From assembly GCF_002356335.1 (NCBI RefSeq), contig NZ_AP018165.1:1860001-1924000 (forward strand): a DNA stretch of 64,000 nt, written 5' to 3'. Positions 21,901 to 31,341 of the stretch are shown piece after piece; the first letter of the stretch is position 1; each line of letters begins with the position of its first letter. Position numbers and translations under genes: made by a program. The DNA comes from [Mycobacterium] stephanolepidis (lineage in GTDB: Bacteria; Actinomycetota; Actinomycetes; Mycobacteriales; Mycobacteriaceae). A model generated the notes under the pieces. The model ran no database searches. It saw only the letters and a program-made list of their open reading frames with translations, and had not been told where the DNA came from.

Positions 21901-23709
21901 TCAGCCAACGGCTCGGGGCACAGCGGTACGCCCGGGCCTGATCAGCTCGGCCATGCCCCAGTCGTCGTGACGGATGGCGCCGGCCATGCGCGCACTGCGT
22001 GCCGTCAACGCCCAATCTCGCAGGGGCCCTGAACATCCCGTCGACTCGGCATAACCGTCGGTCGAGGACACGATGCGTACCCCGGGCTCGGCCAACCAGC
22101 GGGTGATCACTCCGGTCTCCTCGGGTGCCGCCCCGCCGAACGGTTCGGCAGACGGCAGCACCACCTGGGCCGATGCCGATGCGGCAGCCACCACCGGCAT
22201 CGGGGGGATACTGCGGCGCGCGACCGCGGCACCGGCCAGTTGACCATGCCGCATCACGGCGATCTGCCATCCGCCGTCACCATCGGGGCGGGCGGCGATC
22301 AGCTCCTCGATGCGTGCGAGGGCCTGCAGGCGGTGCTGGCGGGCCAGCGCCTCGATGAGGGCGGCCGTCGCATCGCGTTGCCGCGCGGCGCTTTCGTAGC
22401 GTCGCAGCCCACCGAGTTCGGCGACTCGGTCGCACATCGCGTGCAGCGGTTGCCCCTCGATGCCGGTGAGGACCGCATGCGCCGTCATGAGGGCATCCCC
22501 GTATTCGGCGGCGTCCACGCCGACGGGGGCCGGGCACGGGGAGGCGGTGTCGTGCGGGTAGGACTGGCCGTTGCAGGCGGGGCCGTGTCGCCCAGTGGCC
22601 CCGATACGCGCGGCGCACGTGCGAACGCCGGTGAACCGAGCGAGTGCCAGGGCGGCGGCCGTGGCGTCAGTCCGGGCACGAAACGGGCCGAGCATCCGAC
22701 GCCCGTTCGTGGTCCGGACCACGGCGAAACGGGGGAATGGCTCCTCGGTGAGCACCACCCACCACCAGCGATGCGGGAATCGCGATTTCCTGTTGTACGG
22801 CGGTGCGTGTGCACCCAGCAGTCGCAGCTCGCGAACCGCGGCCTCCAACGGGTGTGCACAGGTCACGTGGTCCACCGCGGTGGCAATGGTGACCATCTCG
22901 CGCATCCGGCCACGCGGGTCCGCGCCGGTGAAGTACTGCTGCACCCGTCGGCGCAGGTTAACGGCGGTGCCCACGTACAGCACCTCGCCGGACGGCCCAC
23001 GGAACAGGTAAACGCCCGGGGCGTAAGGCATTCCATCGGCCAGGGAGCGTTTGTCCCGCAGGGCGTTGGGCACCTGGGTGCGGTACCGGTGCAGCTCTGC
23101 CATGGTGTCGACACCCTGGTTGCCCACCCGGCCGATCAGGGCATGCAGCACATCGACGGTGGCCCGGGCATCATCCAGCGCCCGGTGATTGGGGGTTGTC
23201 GATGCGCCGAGCAGCTGAGCCAGTGCGCCCAGGCTGACCCGTGGTGCCTCGTCGCGGGTCATCACCCGGCGGGCAAGCCGGACCGTGCACAGCACCGTGG
23301 GCTGTGGCCAGTCGATCCCGCACTGTCGCGCCGCCGCCTGGAGAAAACCGATATCGAAGCCGGCGTTATGTGCGACAAGTACTGCCCCGCGGGCGAATTC
23401 GAGAAACGTCGGCAGCACCTGTTCGATGGGCGGAGCGTCCACCAGCATGGCCGAGGTGATGCCGGTCAGGCGGACGATCTGTGGCGGCAGCGATCGCTTC
23501 GGGTCGACCAGCGTGGCCAGTTCCCCGAGCACCTCACCGCCACGCACCTTTACCGCGCCGATCTCGGTGATTGCGTCGTTCTCCGCGCTTCCGCCGGTCG
23601 TCTCCAGGTCCACCACCACAAAGGTGGTGTCACGCAGTGCTTGTACCGACGGGGCGTGTGCCGACGACCCCGACGAAGCGTGCACCTCGTCGAAGGTCAG
23701 CTGCGTCAT
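21901..23709 (-). CDS. DEDD exonuclease - GIY-YIG nuclease fusion (Rv2191-like)
   Basis: 602 aa. N-terminal DnaQ-type 3'-5' exonuclease: Exo I with D34/E36 (VVDLETTGG), Exo II HNAGFD (114-119), Exo III HRALDDA (175-181). A UvrC-type GIY-YIG domain follows (GVY at 232-234, YVG at 245-247), then a cysteine-bearing region ([18 protein letters not shown]) also seen in UvrC relatives. The C-terminal half lacks recognisable helix-hairpin-helix repeats. Probably DNA repair or structure-specific nuclease work; the exact role is unclear. It lies 36 nt downstream of the methyltransferase gene. Confidence 0.88.
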   Translation of the reverse strand: MTQLTFDEVHASSGSSAHAPSVQALRDTTFVVVDLETTGGSAENDAITEIGAVKVRGGEVLGELATLVDPKRSLPPQIVRLTGITSAMLVDAPPIEQVLPTFLEFARGAVLVAHNAGFDIGFLQAAARQCGIDWPQPTVLCTVRLARRVMTRDEAPRVSLGALAQLLGASTTPNHRALDDARATVDVLHALIGRVGNQGVDTMAELHRYRTQVPNALRDKRSLADGMPYAPGVYLFRGPSGEVLYVGTAVNLRRRVQQYFTGADPRGRMREMVTIATAVDHVTCAHPLEAAVRELRLLGAHAPPYNRKSRFPHRWWWVVLTEEPFPRFAVVRTTNGRRMLGPFRARTDATAAALALARFTGVRTCAARIGATGRHGPACNGQSYPHDTASPCPAPVGVDAAEYGDALMTAHAVLTGIEGQPLHAMCDRVAELGGLRRYESAARQRDATAALIEALARQHRLQALARIEELIAARPDGDGGWQIAVMRHGQLAGAAVARRSIPPMPVVAAASASAQVVLPSAEPFGGAAPEETGVITRWLAEPGVRIVSSTDGYAESTGCSGPLRDWALTARSARMAGAIRHDDWGMAELIRPGRTAVPRAVG

Positions 23710-23745
23710 GACCTGAGCGTATGACCCGGGACCGACATATCGGGG

Positions 23746-24498
23746 TCACGCCACGGGGGTACAGATCAATGCGAGCGCATCGTTGGTGGTGTCGACGCCG
23801 CGGTCGCCGATCGTCTCTTCGAGCCGCGACCGCAACACGCTGCGCGCGGCGGCATCGAGTGTGAGGTGATTGGAGTAGGTGAAGACCATGTCCAGGTATG
23901 CCTGTGTGGAGAAGTGTGGGCGGTCCAGGAAATGGGAGTGCCGCACGTGATAGCCGGATTTCTCGATGGCCGCCGAGACGGTGTCCTCGGTGTTGATGGA
24001 CGGGCGCTTGGTGGTGTCCATGAAATCGGCGTAGACGGTGTCCAGGTCCTGCTGAGTCGGCGAGGTGGGCACGATGCGGTTCCACACCAGTGCGAGGCGG
24101 CCTCCCGGGCGAAGCACGGTCAAAACCTTCCGTAGCGCCGTAGTGGGCTCTACCCAGTGGAAGGACTGCGCGAAGAGCACGAGATCGAAGGTCCGGCCGG
24201 TCGGCTGCCACTCCTCGAATGTGGCCACCTCGACGTCGATGCCCTTCGCGGCTGCCATCTGCGCCATGCGTGCGTCCGGTTCGACGGCCAGCACCTCGGC
24301 GCCGGCCGCGGCCAGTTGTGCCGACGCGATCCCGGTACCCGCTCCCACATCCAGGGCGCGCGTATGGCCGCCGGACACAAGCTCGTCGATCAGAGGTTGC
24401 GGATAGCGGGGGCGGTGACGGTCGTAGGCGTCGGCGGAGCCACCAAACGATTCGGCCCGGAGGCGGTCGGTATGCGCTGGTTGCGACTGTTCCGTCAT
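23746..24498 (-). CDS. Class I SAM-dependent methyltransferase
   Basis: 250 aa. Motif I ALDVGAGTGIA is at 48-58, the acidic loop LAVEPDARM near 70, and the motif IV region FDLVLFAQSFHWVEP near 105. VLRPGGRLALVWNR is the post-motif. This is the arrangement of small-molecule methyltransferases of the UbiE/SmtA type; substrate unknown. Divergent from the small four-Cys gene, and upstream of the nuclease gene on the same strand. Confidence 0.85.
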   Translation of the reverse strand: MTEQSQPAHTDRLRAESFGGSADAYDRHRPRYPQPLIDELVSGGHTRALDVGAGTGIASAQLAAAGAEVLAVEPDARMAQMAAAKGIDVEVATFEEWQPTGRTFDLVLFAQSFHWVEPTTALRKVLTVLRPGGRLALVWNRIVPTSPTQQDLDTVYADFMDTTKRPSINTEDTVSAAIEKSGYHVRHSHFLDRPHFSTQAYLDMVFTYSNHLTLDAAARSVLRSRLEETIGDRGVDTTNDALALICTPVA

Positions 24499-24591
24499 AC
24501 CGCAAGGGTGCCAGGCGGTGCTTACTTGTCGGTGGGCGCAGTTACCGTCCGCCCTGAACCCGAAAGAACGACCGATGGGAAAGGAGGAGCC

Positions 24592-24813
24592 ATGCTTATC
24601 GATTGCGACGATTGCGCGATGCGCGGCCCGGGATGCGGTGACTGCGTGGTCAGCGTGCTGTTGGGGGTGCCCCAGACGCTTGCCGACGACGAACGTGCGG
24701 CGCTGGCCGTCTTGGCCGAGGCCGGGATGGCGCCCAAGCTGCGACTGGTGCCGATTCAGCGCACATACGACACGCCTGATTCGGCGAAGACGCCCGATGC
24801 CGGAGTCGCATAG
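24592..24813 (+). CDS. Small four-cysteine protein, conserved in actinobacteria
   Basis: 73 aa. The N-terminus carries two CxxC-like pairs (C5, C8, C15, C18) before a hydrophobic strand VVSVLLGVP, followed by an acidic helix and a short basic segment. The pattern could bind zinc or an Fe-S cluster. An excellent AAAGGAGGAG site is a few nt before the ATG, and TACCGT at 24543-24548 is a likely -10. I recall similar unnamed small proteins near NlpC/P60 genes in other actinobacteria. Function unknown. Confidence 0.72.
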   Translation: MLIDCDDCAMRGPGCGDCVVSVLLGVPQTLADDERAALAVLAEAGMAPKLRLVPIQRTYDTPDSAKTPDAGVA

Positions 24814-24993
24814 GGCACACTCGAAATAGGTGCTTGATGGCCCACCCCGGGAACGGGGAGGAGAACCGACACTTACGCGACACTGACGTCGTTTCCCACT
24901 GCGGTGGACAACGTCGATGCCATTTCGTAACCTATCTGAGACCTATTGGCGCCGTAGTTCGCGGCGATCACATTGCAGTAAAGGGATGTTGTC
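24814..24993 (+). other. 180 nt leader-like region before the NlpC/P60 gene
   Basis: Contains CCCCG-GGAA-CGGGG, a 5 bp stem closed by a GNRA tetraloop (about 24845-24858), then GGAGGAGAACCGAC. This recalls the 5' half of c-di-AMP (ydaO) riboswitches that sit upstream of cell-wall hydrolases, but the characteristic GGGGTGAATC segment is missing. An AAAGGGA site near the end sets the TTG start. Treat as a possible structured leader only. Confidence 0.25.
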
Positions 24994-26139
24994 TTGAGTG
25001 TCGGGCGTCTTCTTCGAAATCATTCGGATCGATCGACGCCCTCACCTCTCCGGCGCACGATGCTTGCGATGACCGCTGCCGCCCTGGTCGGCGGGATATT
25101 TGCGGGTGGTCAGGTCGCGACTGCCGACCCCAACAACGACGCCGTGAAGAAGCTCAACGAGCTGTCTCGTCAGGCTGAGGCAACCTCCGAAGCGGCTAAC
25201 TCGGCGAAGATGGATCTCGACGCCAAGCTGGCGGCTCAGCGTGATGCCGAGAAGGCGGTTCTCGCCGATGAGGCCGTCGCGAAGGCTGCGCGCATGGCGG
25301 TCTCCACGTACCAAGTCGACGTCAACAAGGCAATGGTCGCCGCGTACATGGGTGGTAACACCAGCGGCTACGGTGCCGTGCTGACCTCCAACTCTCCGCA
25401 GAACCTCATCGACCAGTTGTCGGTGCAGCGCACGGTGGGAACCGAGATGCGTGGCCGGATGGACAGCTATCGCGCCGCGCAGTCCTCGGCCGATGAGGCC
25501 GAGCAGCGGTCCCGTGATGCCGTCGAGCAGGCCCGGGTGGCCGCCGAGCAGGCCAAGAACGTTCGCGCCTCGCTGCAGGCCAAGCAGAGCCAGCTGCAGG
25601 TGCAGATCGCGGTCGTCAAGTCGCAGTACAACACTCTGAACCCCGGCCAGCGCGCTCAGCTGGCGGCACTGGCGCCCGTGCCCCCGCCGCCTCCGGTGGA
25701 GCCGGGCCAGGCCCCGGATGCTCCCGAGCCGCTGATGCAGGCTGCGGCCGCCGCCCCCGCGCCGGAAGTCGCCGTCGGTGGTGGAGGTTCGGCCATCGGT
25801 GCGAACGCCGTCGCCGCGGCATTGACCCGGATCGGTGCGCCCTACTCGTGGGGCGGTTCGGGCCCCAACGCCTTCGATTGCTCGGGCCTGGTGATGTGGG
25901 CCTACGGCCAGCAGGGTGTCTCGCTGCCGCACTCCAGCCAGGCGCTCGCCCGTGGTGGCACGCCCGTGGCGCTGAGTGATCTGCAGCCGGGTGACGTCAT
26001 CAACTTCTACGGGGATGCCTCGCACACCGGTATCTATGTCGGCAACGGCATGATGGTGCACGCCTCCACCTACGGTGTTCCCGTCGCGGTCGCGCCCATC
26101 ACCTCCTCCGGCCCGATCTACAACGCGCGCCGCTACTGA
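24994..26139 (+). CDS. Secreted NlpC/P60 peptidoglycan endopeptidase (Rv2190c-like)
   Basis: 381 aa, TTG start with AAAGGGA 8 nt before. Signal peptide to about A44 (TADP). A coiled coil (about 46-210) resembles the autoinhibitory or partner-binding helices of RipA-like proteins. A Pro-rich hinge (about 228-258) leads to the NlpC/P60 domain (about 268-381) with catalytic C296 (FDCSGLV), H344 (SHTGIYV) and H356. It should cleave the D-Glu-mDAP bond of stem peptides. Same place as Rv2190c. Downstream gene starts 20 nt later. Confidence 0.92.
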   Translation: MSVGRLLRNHSDRSTPSPLRRTMLAMTAAALVGGIFAGGQVATADPNNDAVKKLNELSRQAEATSEAANSAKMDLDAKLAAQRDAEKAVLADEAVAKAARMAVSTYQVDVNKAMVAAYMGGNTSGYGAVLTSNSPQNLIDQLSVQRTVGTEMRGRMDSYRAAQSSADEAEQRSRDAVEQARVAAEQAKNVRASLQAKQSQLQVQIAVVKSQYNTLNPGQRAQLAALAPVPPPPPVEPGQAPDAPEPLMQAAAAAPAPEVAVGGGGSAIGANAVAAALTRIGAPYSWGGSGPNAFDCSGLVMWAYGQQGVSLPHSSQALARGGTPVALSDLQPGDVINFYGDASHTGIYVGNGMMVHASTYGVPVAVAPITSSGPIYNARRY

Positions 26140-26159
26140 GTCGCAGCCGTCGTGCCCGG

Positions 26160-27359
26160 GTGTCAGGGGTAGCACGCTGGACATCGCTGCTCGCGGTGGT
26201 TCTGTTGATTCTCTGCGGTTGTCGTACACAGTCCGCCGTGCCGCCCAACGATGTGCGTGCAGCGATTCAGGCATTGTTGACGCGCTACTCCGAGGCTTTG
26301 CGCAGCGGTGATACCGCGGCACTGGACGCCGTCCTCGCTCCCGGCAGACCCCGGGAGGCTCAGTGGCGGTTGCAGAAGAACCTGTCGGGGCTGAAGACAG
26401 ACACATTCGAGTATCGGTTGGCCGCCGAGGTTCCCGCCGATCCTGTTGCGCCGCATCAACAATGGACATTGGACGTGGCGCTGTTCTATGCGGTCAGCGG
26501 AGTGGACAAGGTTGCCGTCAGGCGCCCCGCCACGGTCGTCGTGCTGCACGATAACGACACCTGGCGGTTGGTCGATGCCAGCGCGGTCGCCGTGCCGTGG
26601 CAGTTCGCGCCCGCGGTGGAGACGCGTAGCAAGGTGGGAGACCGGGACGTGGTGGTGCTGGGGCATCCCGGTTCGGCGGTGGCGCCACGGCTTGCCGACG
26701 AGATCGCCGGTGCATTGACGGCGTTGTCGGAGTTCTGGGGGCCGCAGTGGCAGGCGGGAGTGCTACTGGTCGCGGCAGAAACGGACGCAGAGTTCGCTGC
26801 GCTTGTCGGGGGCGCAGATACCGATGGAATAGCCGCCGCCGCGGTCGCCGACCGTGTCGAGCGTGGAGTCGCTGTGGGGCAGCGGGTGATTTTCGCGCCG
26901 GGCTCGGCAGCACTTCCACCCGATCAGTTCCGTGTGGTGCTACGCCATGAACTCTTCCACGCCGCGGCCCGTACGGTCACCGGCGATCACGCACCCCTCT
27001 GGTTGGTGGAGGGGGTGGCCGATTACAACGGGCGCCGCGGCAGCGGCACACCCTTCCGGAACGCTGCGCCCACATTGGCCAGTGCCCTTGCCGCGGGACG
27101 GATTCCGGACCATTTGCCCACTGACGACGACATCGAGAGTCCGGGAACGAAACGTACACAGGCGTACGAGGAGGCTTGGTCGGTGGCCCAGTATGTGGCC
27201 GAAACCTTTGGTGAACCAAAACTGGTACAGCTGTACCGGTATGGGGCCGCCGTTGCGCCGAGTGCGCAGGGTGTGGCCATCCAGCAGGCATTGGGCATCG
27301 ATGAGCCGACACTGGTTCGGCAGTGGCAGAGCTGGCTCTGCTCTCGTCCACTACGGTAG
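26160..27359 (+). CDS. Lipoprotein with HExxH metalloprotease motif
   Basis: 399 aa, GTG start. Signal peptide ends in LCGC, so C21 is a likely lipid anchor, although a Cys at -2 is unusual. Residues 25-150 look like a small SnoaL/NTF2-type domain. The C-terminal part carries HELFH (263-267) and WLVEG with E284, the gluzincin arrangement of two zinc histidines and a downstream glutamate, as in peptidase-MA-like families. Sits between the NlpC/P60 gene and pimB, close to where M. tuberculosis has the uncharacterised Rv2189c. Substrate unknown; an envelope protease is my inference. Confidence 0.75.
   Translation: MSGVARWTSLLAVVLLILCGCRTQSAVPPNDVRAAIQALLTRYSEALRSGDTAALDAVLAPGRPREAQWRLQKNLSGLKTDTFEYRLAAEVPADPVAPHQQWTLDVALFYAVSGVDKVAVRRPATVVVLHDNDTWRLVDASAVAVPWQFAPAVETRSKVGDRDVVVLGHPGSAVAPRLADEIAGALTALSEFWGPQWQAGVLLVAAETDAEFAALVGGADTDGIAAAAVADRVERGVAVGQRVIFAPGSAALPPDQFRVVLRHELFHAAARTVTGDHAPLWLVEGVADYNGRRGSGTPFRNAAPTLASALAAGRIPDHLPTDDDIESPGTKRTQAYEEAWSVAQYVAETFGEPKLVQLYRYGAAVAPSAQGVAIQQALGIDEPTLVRQWQSWLCSRPLR
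27352..27357 (+). promoter_or_regulatory. Candidate -10 TACGGT for pimB
   Basis: TANNNT hexamer 7 nt before the pimB GTG, lying within the last codons of the upstream lipoprotein gene. Suggests a separate leaderless pimB transcript. Confidence 0.4.
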
Positions 27360-27364
27360 GCGTC

Positions 27365-28522
27365 GTGACATTTCAGCCTGGCGGCCGGCGGCAACGGATC
27401 CTGTTGGTCACCAACGATTTTCCGCCCAGGCCCGGGGGCATTCAGTCCTACCTGCAAGAGCTGGTGACTCACCTGGCCGGATCGCACGAGGTGACCGTGT
27501 ACGCGCCGAGGTGGAAAGGATGCGAGCGATACGACGCCGCGGCTGACTATCAGGTGGTGCGGCACCCGACCTCGTTGATGCTTCCGAGCCCTGGCGTCCG
27601 CCAGCGCATGGTGGACCTCATCAAGTCGCAGCACTCCGACGTGGTGTGGTTCGGTGCGGCCGCGCCACTGGCGCTCTTGTCGTCGGCCGCCAAGGCGGCG
27701 GGAGCCGCCGTAACGGCGGCCAGCACGCACGGGCACGAAGTCGGCTGGTCGATGCTGCCGGTGGCACGGTACGCACTGCGACAGATCGGCGATAGCACCG
27801 ACGTGATCACCTATGTCAGCCGCTACACGCGCGGACGCTTCGCCGCGGCCTTCGGTCCGCGTGCCGCGTTGGAACATCTGCCCGCCGGTGTCGACACCAA
27901 TAGATTCCGTCCTGACCCAGTGGCACGCGAGGAGCTGCGGCGCCGCTACGGGCTCGGCGAGCGGCCGACCATCGTGTGCGTCTCCCGGCTCGTCCCGCGT
28001 AAGGGCCAAGACAAGCTCATCGAGGCGCTGCCGGCGATCCGGGAACGTGTCGACGGTGCGGCGCTGGTGATCGTGGGTGGTGGTCCATACGCGGAACCGT
28101 TGCGGGCGTTGGCCAGTCGCGTCGGCGTCGATGAGCATGTGGTGTTCACCGGCGGTGTGCCGTGGGAGGAGCTACCCGCTCATCACGCGATGGGCGATGT
28201 CTTCGCGATGCCCTGCCGTACCCGCGGAGCGGGGCTCGACGTGGAGGGCCTGGGGATAGTGTTTCTGGAGGCGTCGGCCTGCGGCGTCCCGGTGGTCGCC
28301 GGAAACTCAGGGGGCGCACCGGAAACCGTGCGCGACGGTGAGACGGGGCTTGTCGTCGATGGCAGATCGGTACCCGCGATCACGGACGCGATCGTCCAGA
28401 TCCTGTCCGATCCGGCGCAGGCCGCCGTGATGGGGGAGACGGGGCGCACCTGGGTGACCGAGCACTGGCGCTGGGATCACCATGCCGCCCGCTTCGCCGA
28501 GTTGGTCGGCGGCTCTGCATAG
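27365..28522 (+). CDS. pimB: GDP-mannose:PIM1 alpha-1,6-mannosyltransferase
   Basis: 385 aa GT4 glycosyltransferase that adds the second mannose to phosphatidylinositol mannoside. N-terminal Rossmann half: LLVTNDFPPRPGGIQSYL. C-terminal nucleotide-sugar half: SRLVPRKGQDKL and the EX7E motif in EGLGIVFLEASACGVPV. GTG at 27365 was chosen because the family starts at RILLVTNDFPP; an upstream in-frame start at 27323 would overlap the lipoprotein gene. Acts at the inner face of the membrane. Matches Rv2188c. Confidence 0.94.
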   Translation: MTFQPGGRRQRILLVTNDFPPRPGGIQSYLQELVTHLAGSHEVTVYAPRWKGCERYDAAADYQVVRHPTSLMLPSPGVRQRMVDLIKSQHSDVVWFGAAAPLALLSSAAKAAGAAVTAASTHGHEVGWSMLPVARYALRQIGDSTDVITYVSRYTRGRFAAAFGPRAALEHLPAGVDTNRFRPDPVAREELRRRYGLGERPTIVCVSRLVPRKGQDKLIEALPAIRERVDGAALVIVGGGPYAEPLRALASRVGVDEHVVFTGGVPWEELPAHHAMGDVFAMPCRTRGAGLDVEGLGIVFLEASACGVPVVAGNSGGAPETVRDGETGLVVDGRSVPAITDAIVQILSDPAQAAVMGETGRTWVTEHWRWDHHAARFAELVGGSA

Positions 28523-28541
28523 GCTCCGCGGGGTGGGAGAT

Positions 28542-30353
28542 CTACTCGGGTGACCCCGAGTAGATCGCATCGATGTCTGCCGCGAACTTCTCGGCCACCA
28601 CATTGCGCTTCACCTTGAGCGTCGGCGTCATCTCGCCGGTGGCCTCGGTGAAGTCAACCGGCAAGATGCGGAACTTCTTGATGGCTTCGGCATGGGAGAC
28701 AACCTGATTGGCTGCCTTGACGGCGGTTTCGACCTCTGCGAGCAGATCGGGATCCTCGACCAGGTCGGCGACGGTGGCCTCGGCGGGCTTGCCATTGCGC
28801 TGCTTCCAGCCGTCGATGGCTTCGGGGTCGATGGTAATGAGGGCTCCGATGAACGGCTGCTTGTCGCCGACGGCCATCGCCTGACTGATCAACGGATGAG
28901 CGCGCAGCTGATCCTCCAGTACCGCCGGTGCCACATTCTTACCGCCTGCGGTGACGATGATTTCCTTCTTGCGACCGGTGATCGTGACGAAGCCGTCCTC
29001 ATCGATCGCGCCCAGATCGCCGGTGTGGAACCAGCCGTCCACGATCGACTCGCCGGTCGCGGTCGGGTTGTTCCAGTACCCGCTGAACACGACGCCGCCG
29101 GACACCAGTAGCTCGCCGTCATCGCCGAGCCTCACGGCGTTACCGGGCAACGGCCTACCGACACTGCCGATCTTGAGCCCACCGATCACGTTCACCGCGC
29201 AGGCTGCCGTCGTTTCGGTAAGTCCGTAGCCCTCGTAGATGGTCAGGCCGACGCCGCGGTAGAAGTGACCGAGTCGGGCACCCAGTGGCGCTCCACCGGA
29301 GATCGATGCCACGCACTCACCGCCGAGCGCCGCGCGCAGCTTGCCGTACACCAGCTTGTCGAAGGCGGCGCGTTTGGCGCGCAACACGATGCCCGGTCCG
29401 CCGTTGTCCAGCGCCTGGCTGTACTCGACGGCGGTGTCGGCGGCAGCGTCGAAAATCTTTCCCTTGCCGTCATTCTGGGCGTTCTGGCGAGCGGTGTTGT
29501 ACACCTTCTCGAAGATGCGGGGGACAGAGACGATGAAGGTGGGCTTGAAGATCCCGAACGTCGGCACCAGTGTCTTGATGTCACTGGTGAATCCGACGCT
29601 CACCTTGGACTGGAAGCACGCCATCGCGATACCGCGCGCCAGCACGTGTGCCAGCGGCAGGAAGATCAGCGTCCGGCTGCCCTTCTGTAGGTAATCGGGG
29701 AAAACAGCACGCGCACCCCGGGTTTCGTACACCAGGTTGGAGTGGGTGAGCTGGCAACCCTTGGGACGCCCGGTGGTTCCCGAGGTGTAGATGAGCGTCG
29801 CGGGATCGCTGGCCCTGATGGCGTCGAGTCGGCCGCTGAGCTCGGCGGCGTCCACACCGCTCCCAGCCTCGGCGAGCTCGTCGAGAGCCGCGGGTGCAGT
29901 CGAACTGGCGATGTGAAACACGGTGCGCAGGTTGGGGAGTTCGGGTGCCAGCTCTTCGGCGATCTTGGCATGCGCATCGGACTCCAAGAACAGTGCCACC
30001 GCCGCGGAATCCTGCAATACCCACCGGACCTGATCGGCCGAAGATGTCTCGTAGATGGGAACGGTGATGGCGCCGATCGACAGCACTGCGTAGTCGATGA
30101 TCGTCCACTCGTACCGTGTCGCCGAGATCAGTGCCACGCGATCACCGGGCGCCACACCCTTGGCGATCAGGCCGTTGGCCACCGCACGGATCTGCGCTGC
30201 GGCCTCCGCGTAGGTGACGGGCGTCCAGGTGCCGTCGACGAGACGGGAGAATGCCGCCTGATTGGGGTCTTCACGTTCGTAGTCGTAGACGGCATGAACA
30301 ACCGATGCGTTGTCCTCGACAGTGAATGGGGCAGGAACGCTGAACTCTCGCAC
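28542..30353 (-). CDS. fadD15: Long-chain fatty-acid-CoA ligase
   Basis: 603 aa AMP-forming acyl-CoA synthetase. The P-loop-like A3 motif [14 protein letters not shown] is in the N-terminal domain, with [11 protein letters not shown] (A5), [15 protein letters not shown] (A7) and the C-terminal catalytic-lysine region near FRILP. The GTG start has TAGTCT exactly 6 nt upstream. Matches Rv2187; converges on pimB with 19 nt between stops. Activates fatty acids for lipid synthesis or oxidation. Confidence 0.93.
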   Translation of the reverse strand: MREFSVPAPFTVEDNASVVHAVYDYEREDPNQAAFSRLVDGTWTPVTYAEAAAQIRAVANGLIAKGVAPGDRVALISATRYEWTIIDYAVLSIGAITVPIYETSSADQVRWVLQDSAAVALFLESDAHAKIAEELAPELPNLRTVFHIASSTAPAALDELAEAGSGVDAAELSGRLDAIRASDPATLIYTSGTTGRPKGCQLTHSNLVYETRGARAVFPDYLQKGSRTLIFLPLAHVLARGIAMACFQSKVSVGFTSDIKTLVPTFGIFKPTFIVSVPRIFEKVYNTARQNAQNDGKGKIFDAAADTAVEYSQALDNGGPGIVLRAKRAAFDKLVYGKLRAALGGECVASISGGAPLGARLGHFYRGVGLTIYEGYGLTETTAACAVNVIGGLKIGSVGRPLPGNAVRLGDDGELLVSGGVVFSGYWNNPTATGESIVDGWFHTGDLGAIDEDGFVTITGRKKEIIVTAGGKNVAPAVLEDQLRAHPLISQAMAVGDKQPFIGALITIDPEAIDGWKQRNGKPAEATVADLVEDPDLLAEVETAVKAANQVVSHAEAIKKFRILPVDFTEATGEMTPTLKVKRNVVAEKFAADIDAIYSGSPE

Positions 30354-30359
30354 CCGCTC

Positions 30360-30365
30360 AGACTA
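30360..30365 (-). promoter_or_regulatory. -10 hexamer TAGTCT, leaderless promoter of fadD15
   Basis: Read on the minus strand, TAGTCT is followed by 6 nt and the fadD15 GTG at 30353. Confidence 0.6.
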
Positions 30366-30420
30366 GTCGTGGCCTCAGGATCGTCGAAGACGTTGCCGCA
30401 TTTCCTTCGGCGGCGAGGCT

Positions 30421-30426
30421 TAAGCT
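30421..30426 (+). promoter_or_regulatory. -10 hexamer TAAGCT before the Rv2186c-like gene
   Basis: TANNNT hexamer 8 nt before the ATG at 30435, giving a leader of 0-2 nt at most. Confidence 0.5.
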
Positions 30427-30434
30427 AGTGCGCG

Positions 30435-30830
30435 ATGAACAGCATTCAGGTCGCCGACCAGACCTTTATCGCCGCAGATCCCGCGGACATCGGCCGCGCC
30501 ATCTCCAACCCCGCCGATTGGCGCCGTTGGTGGCCTGACCTGCAGCTCAATGTTGTCGAGGAGCGCGGCGAGAAAGGCATCCGCTGGACGGTCGCCGGGC
30601 CTCTGACCGGAACGATGGAGGTGTGGTTGGAGCCCGCGTTGGACGGGGCGATCCTGCACTACTTCCTGCACGCCGAGCCGACCGGAGTCAGCGCCGCACA
30701 GGTGGCCAAGCTGAATCTGGCTCAGCTCAATCACGCGCGTCGGGTCACCGGCAAGCGGTTCGCTTTCGGGGTCAAGCAGCGGCTCGAGGCAGACCGGACA
30801 ATTGGCGAGTCGTGGGTGCCGCAGGCCTGA
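30435..30830 (+). CDS. SRPBCC-fold (polyketide cyclase/lipid-binding) protein, Rv2186c-like
   Basis: 131 aa. N-terminal beta-strand then DIGRAISNPADWRRWWPDLQL, the usual opening of a START/Bet v1-like ligand-binding fold, and a long C-terminal helix (about 88-118). Such folds bind hydrophobic molecules. It leads, after an intervening antisense gene, to a second SRPBCC gene and an ArsA-type ATPase. Its stop is directly followed by the stop of the convergent gene. Ligand unknown. Confidence 0.75.
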   Translation: MNSIQVADQTFIAADPADIGRAISNPADWRRWWPDLQLNVVEERGEKGIRWTVAGPLTGTMEVWLEPALDGAILHYFLHAEPTGVSAAQVAKLNLAQLNHARRVTGKRFAFGVKQRLEADRTIGESWVPQA

Positions 30831-31259
30831 TCAGGCGGCAGCGAGCACGACCAGCGGGATGGGGCGAGACGTCGCCCGCTGGTAGGCGCTGTAATGGCCA
30901 GAGTTGTTGGTGTCGGCTAACTTCCACAACCGCTCGTAATCCGTGTCGCCGGGTAGAAGTGCCGTCGCGCGGACGCGGCGCCGGTCCCGGCCCAATTGCA
31001 CCTGTACCTGCGGGTGCGCCTTCAGGTTGTGGTACCAGGCAGGATTGCGCCGCGCGCCGCCATTAGAGGCCACGATGACGAGATTGTCGCCGTCCTTGGC
31101 ATAGGTCAGCGAGTTGATGCGCTGTGCCCCGGTCTTGGCGCCGATGGAAGTCAGCAGCAGGCTGGGGGCCATTCCCGGAACGTGATGACCCAGATAGCCT
31201 TTCGATGCGATGTAGATGCTCTGGTGTACACCGAGTACCTTCGCCACGAGACGGCTCAT
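30831..31259 (-). CDS. Deazaflavin (F420)-dependent nitroreductase-family protein
   Basis: 142 aa member of the Ddn/FDOR-A family: LLLTSIGAKTGAQR, NLVIVASNGGARRNPAWYHNLKAHPQ and the C-terminal IPLVVL are diagnostic. The family uses reduced F420 to reduce quinones or nitro compounds. Inserted between the Rv2186c-like and Rv2185c-like genes, which are adjacent in M. tuberculosis, and placed antisense with no gap to its convergent neighbour. Physiological substrate unknown. Confidence 0.87.
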   Translation of the reverse strand: MSRLVAKVLGVHQSIYIASKGYLGHHVPGMAPSLLLTSIGAKTGAQRINSLTYAKDGDNLVIVASNGGARRNPAWYHNLKAHPQVQVQLGRDRRRVRATALLPGDTDYERLWKLADTNNSGHYSAYQRATSRPIPLVVLAAA

Positions 31260-31328
31260 GGGCGTCTCTCCTTCGCATAGCTGCGGCGAATTGCCAGGAT
31301 GGGAGTATCCGAGCGCCAGGGAGAAGGG

Positions 31329-31334
31329 TACCGT
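31329..31334 (+). promoter_or_regulatory. -10 hexamer TACCGT before the Rv2185c-like gene
   Basis: TACCGT stands 7 nt before the GTG at 31342, consistent with a leaderless transcript that may run through the ArsA-type gene. Confidence 0.55.
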
Positions 31335-31341
31335 CTGTCAG

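Noticed and set aside
22240..23724. A 494-codon plus-strand frame opposite the exonuclease/GIY-YIG gene
   Set aside because: The minus-strand gene has intact catalytic motifs; the plus-strand product has none.
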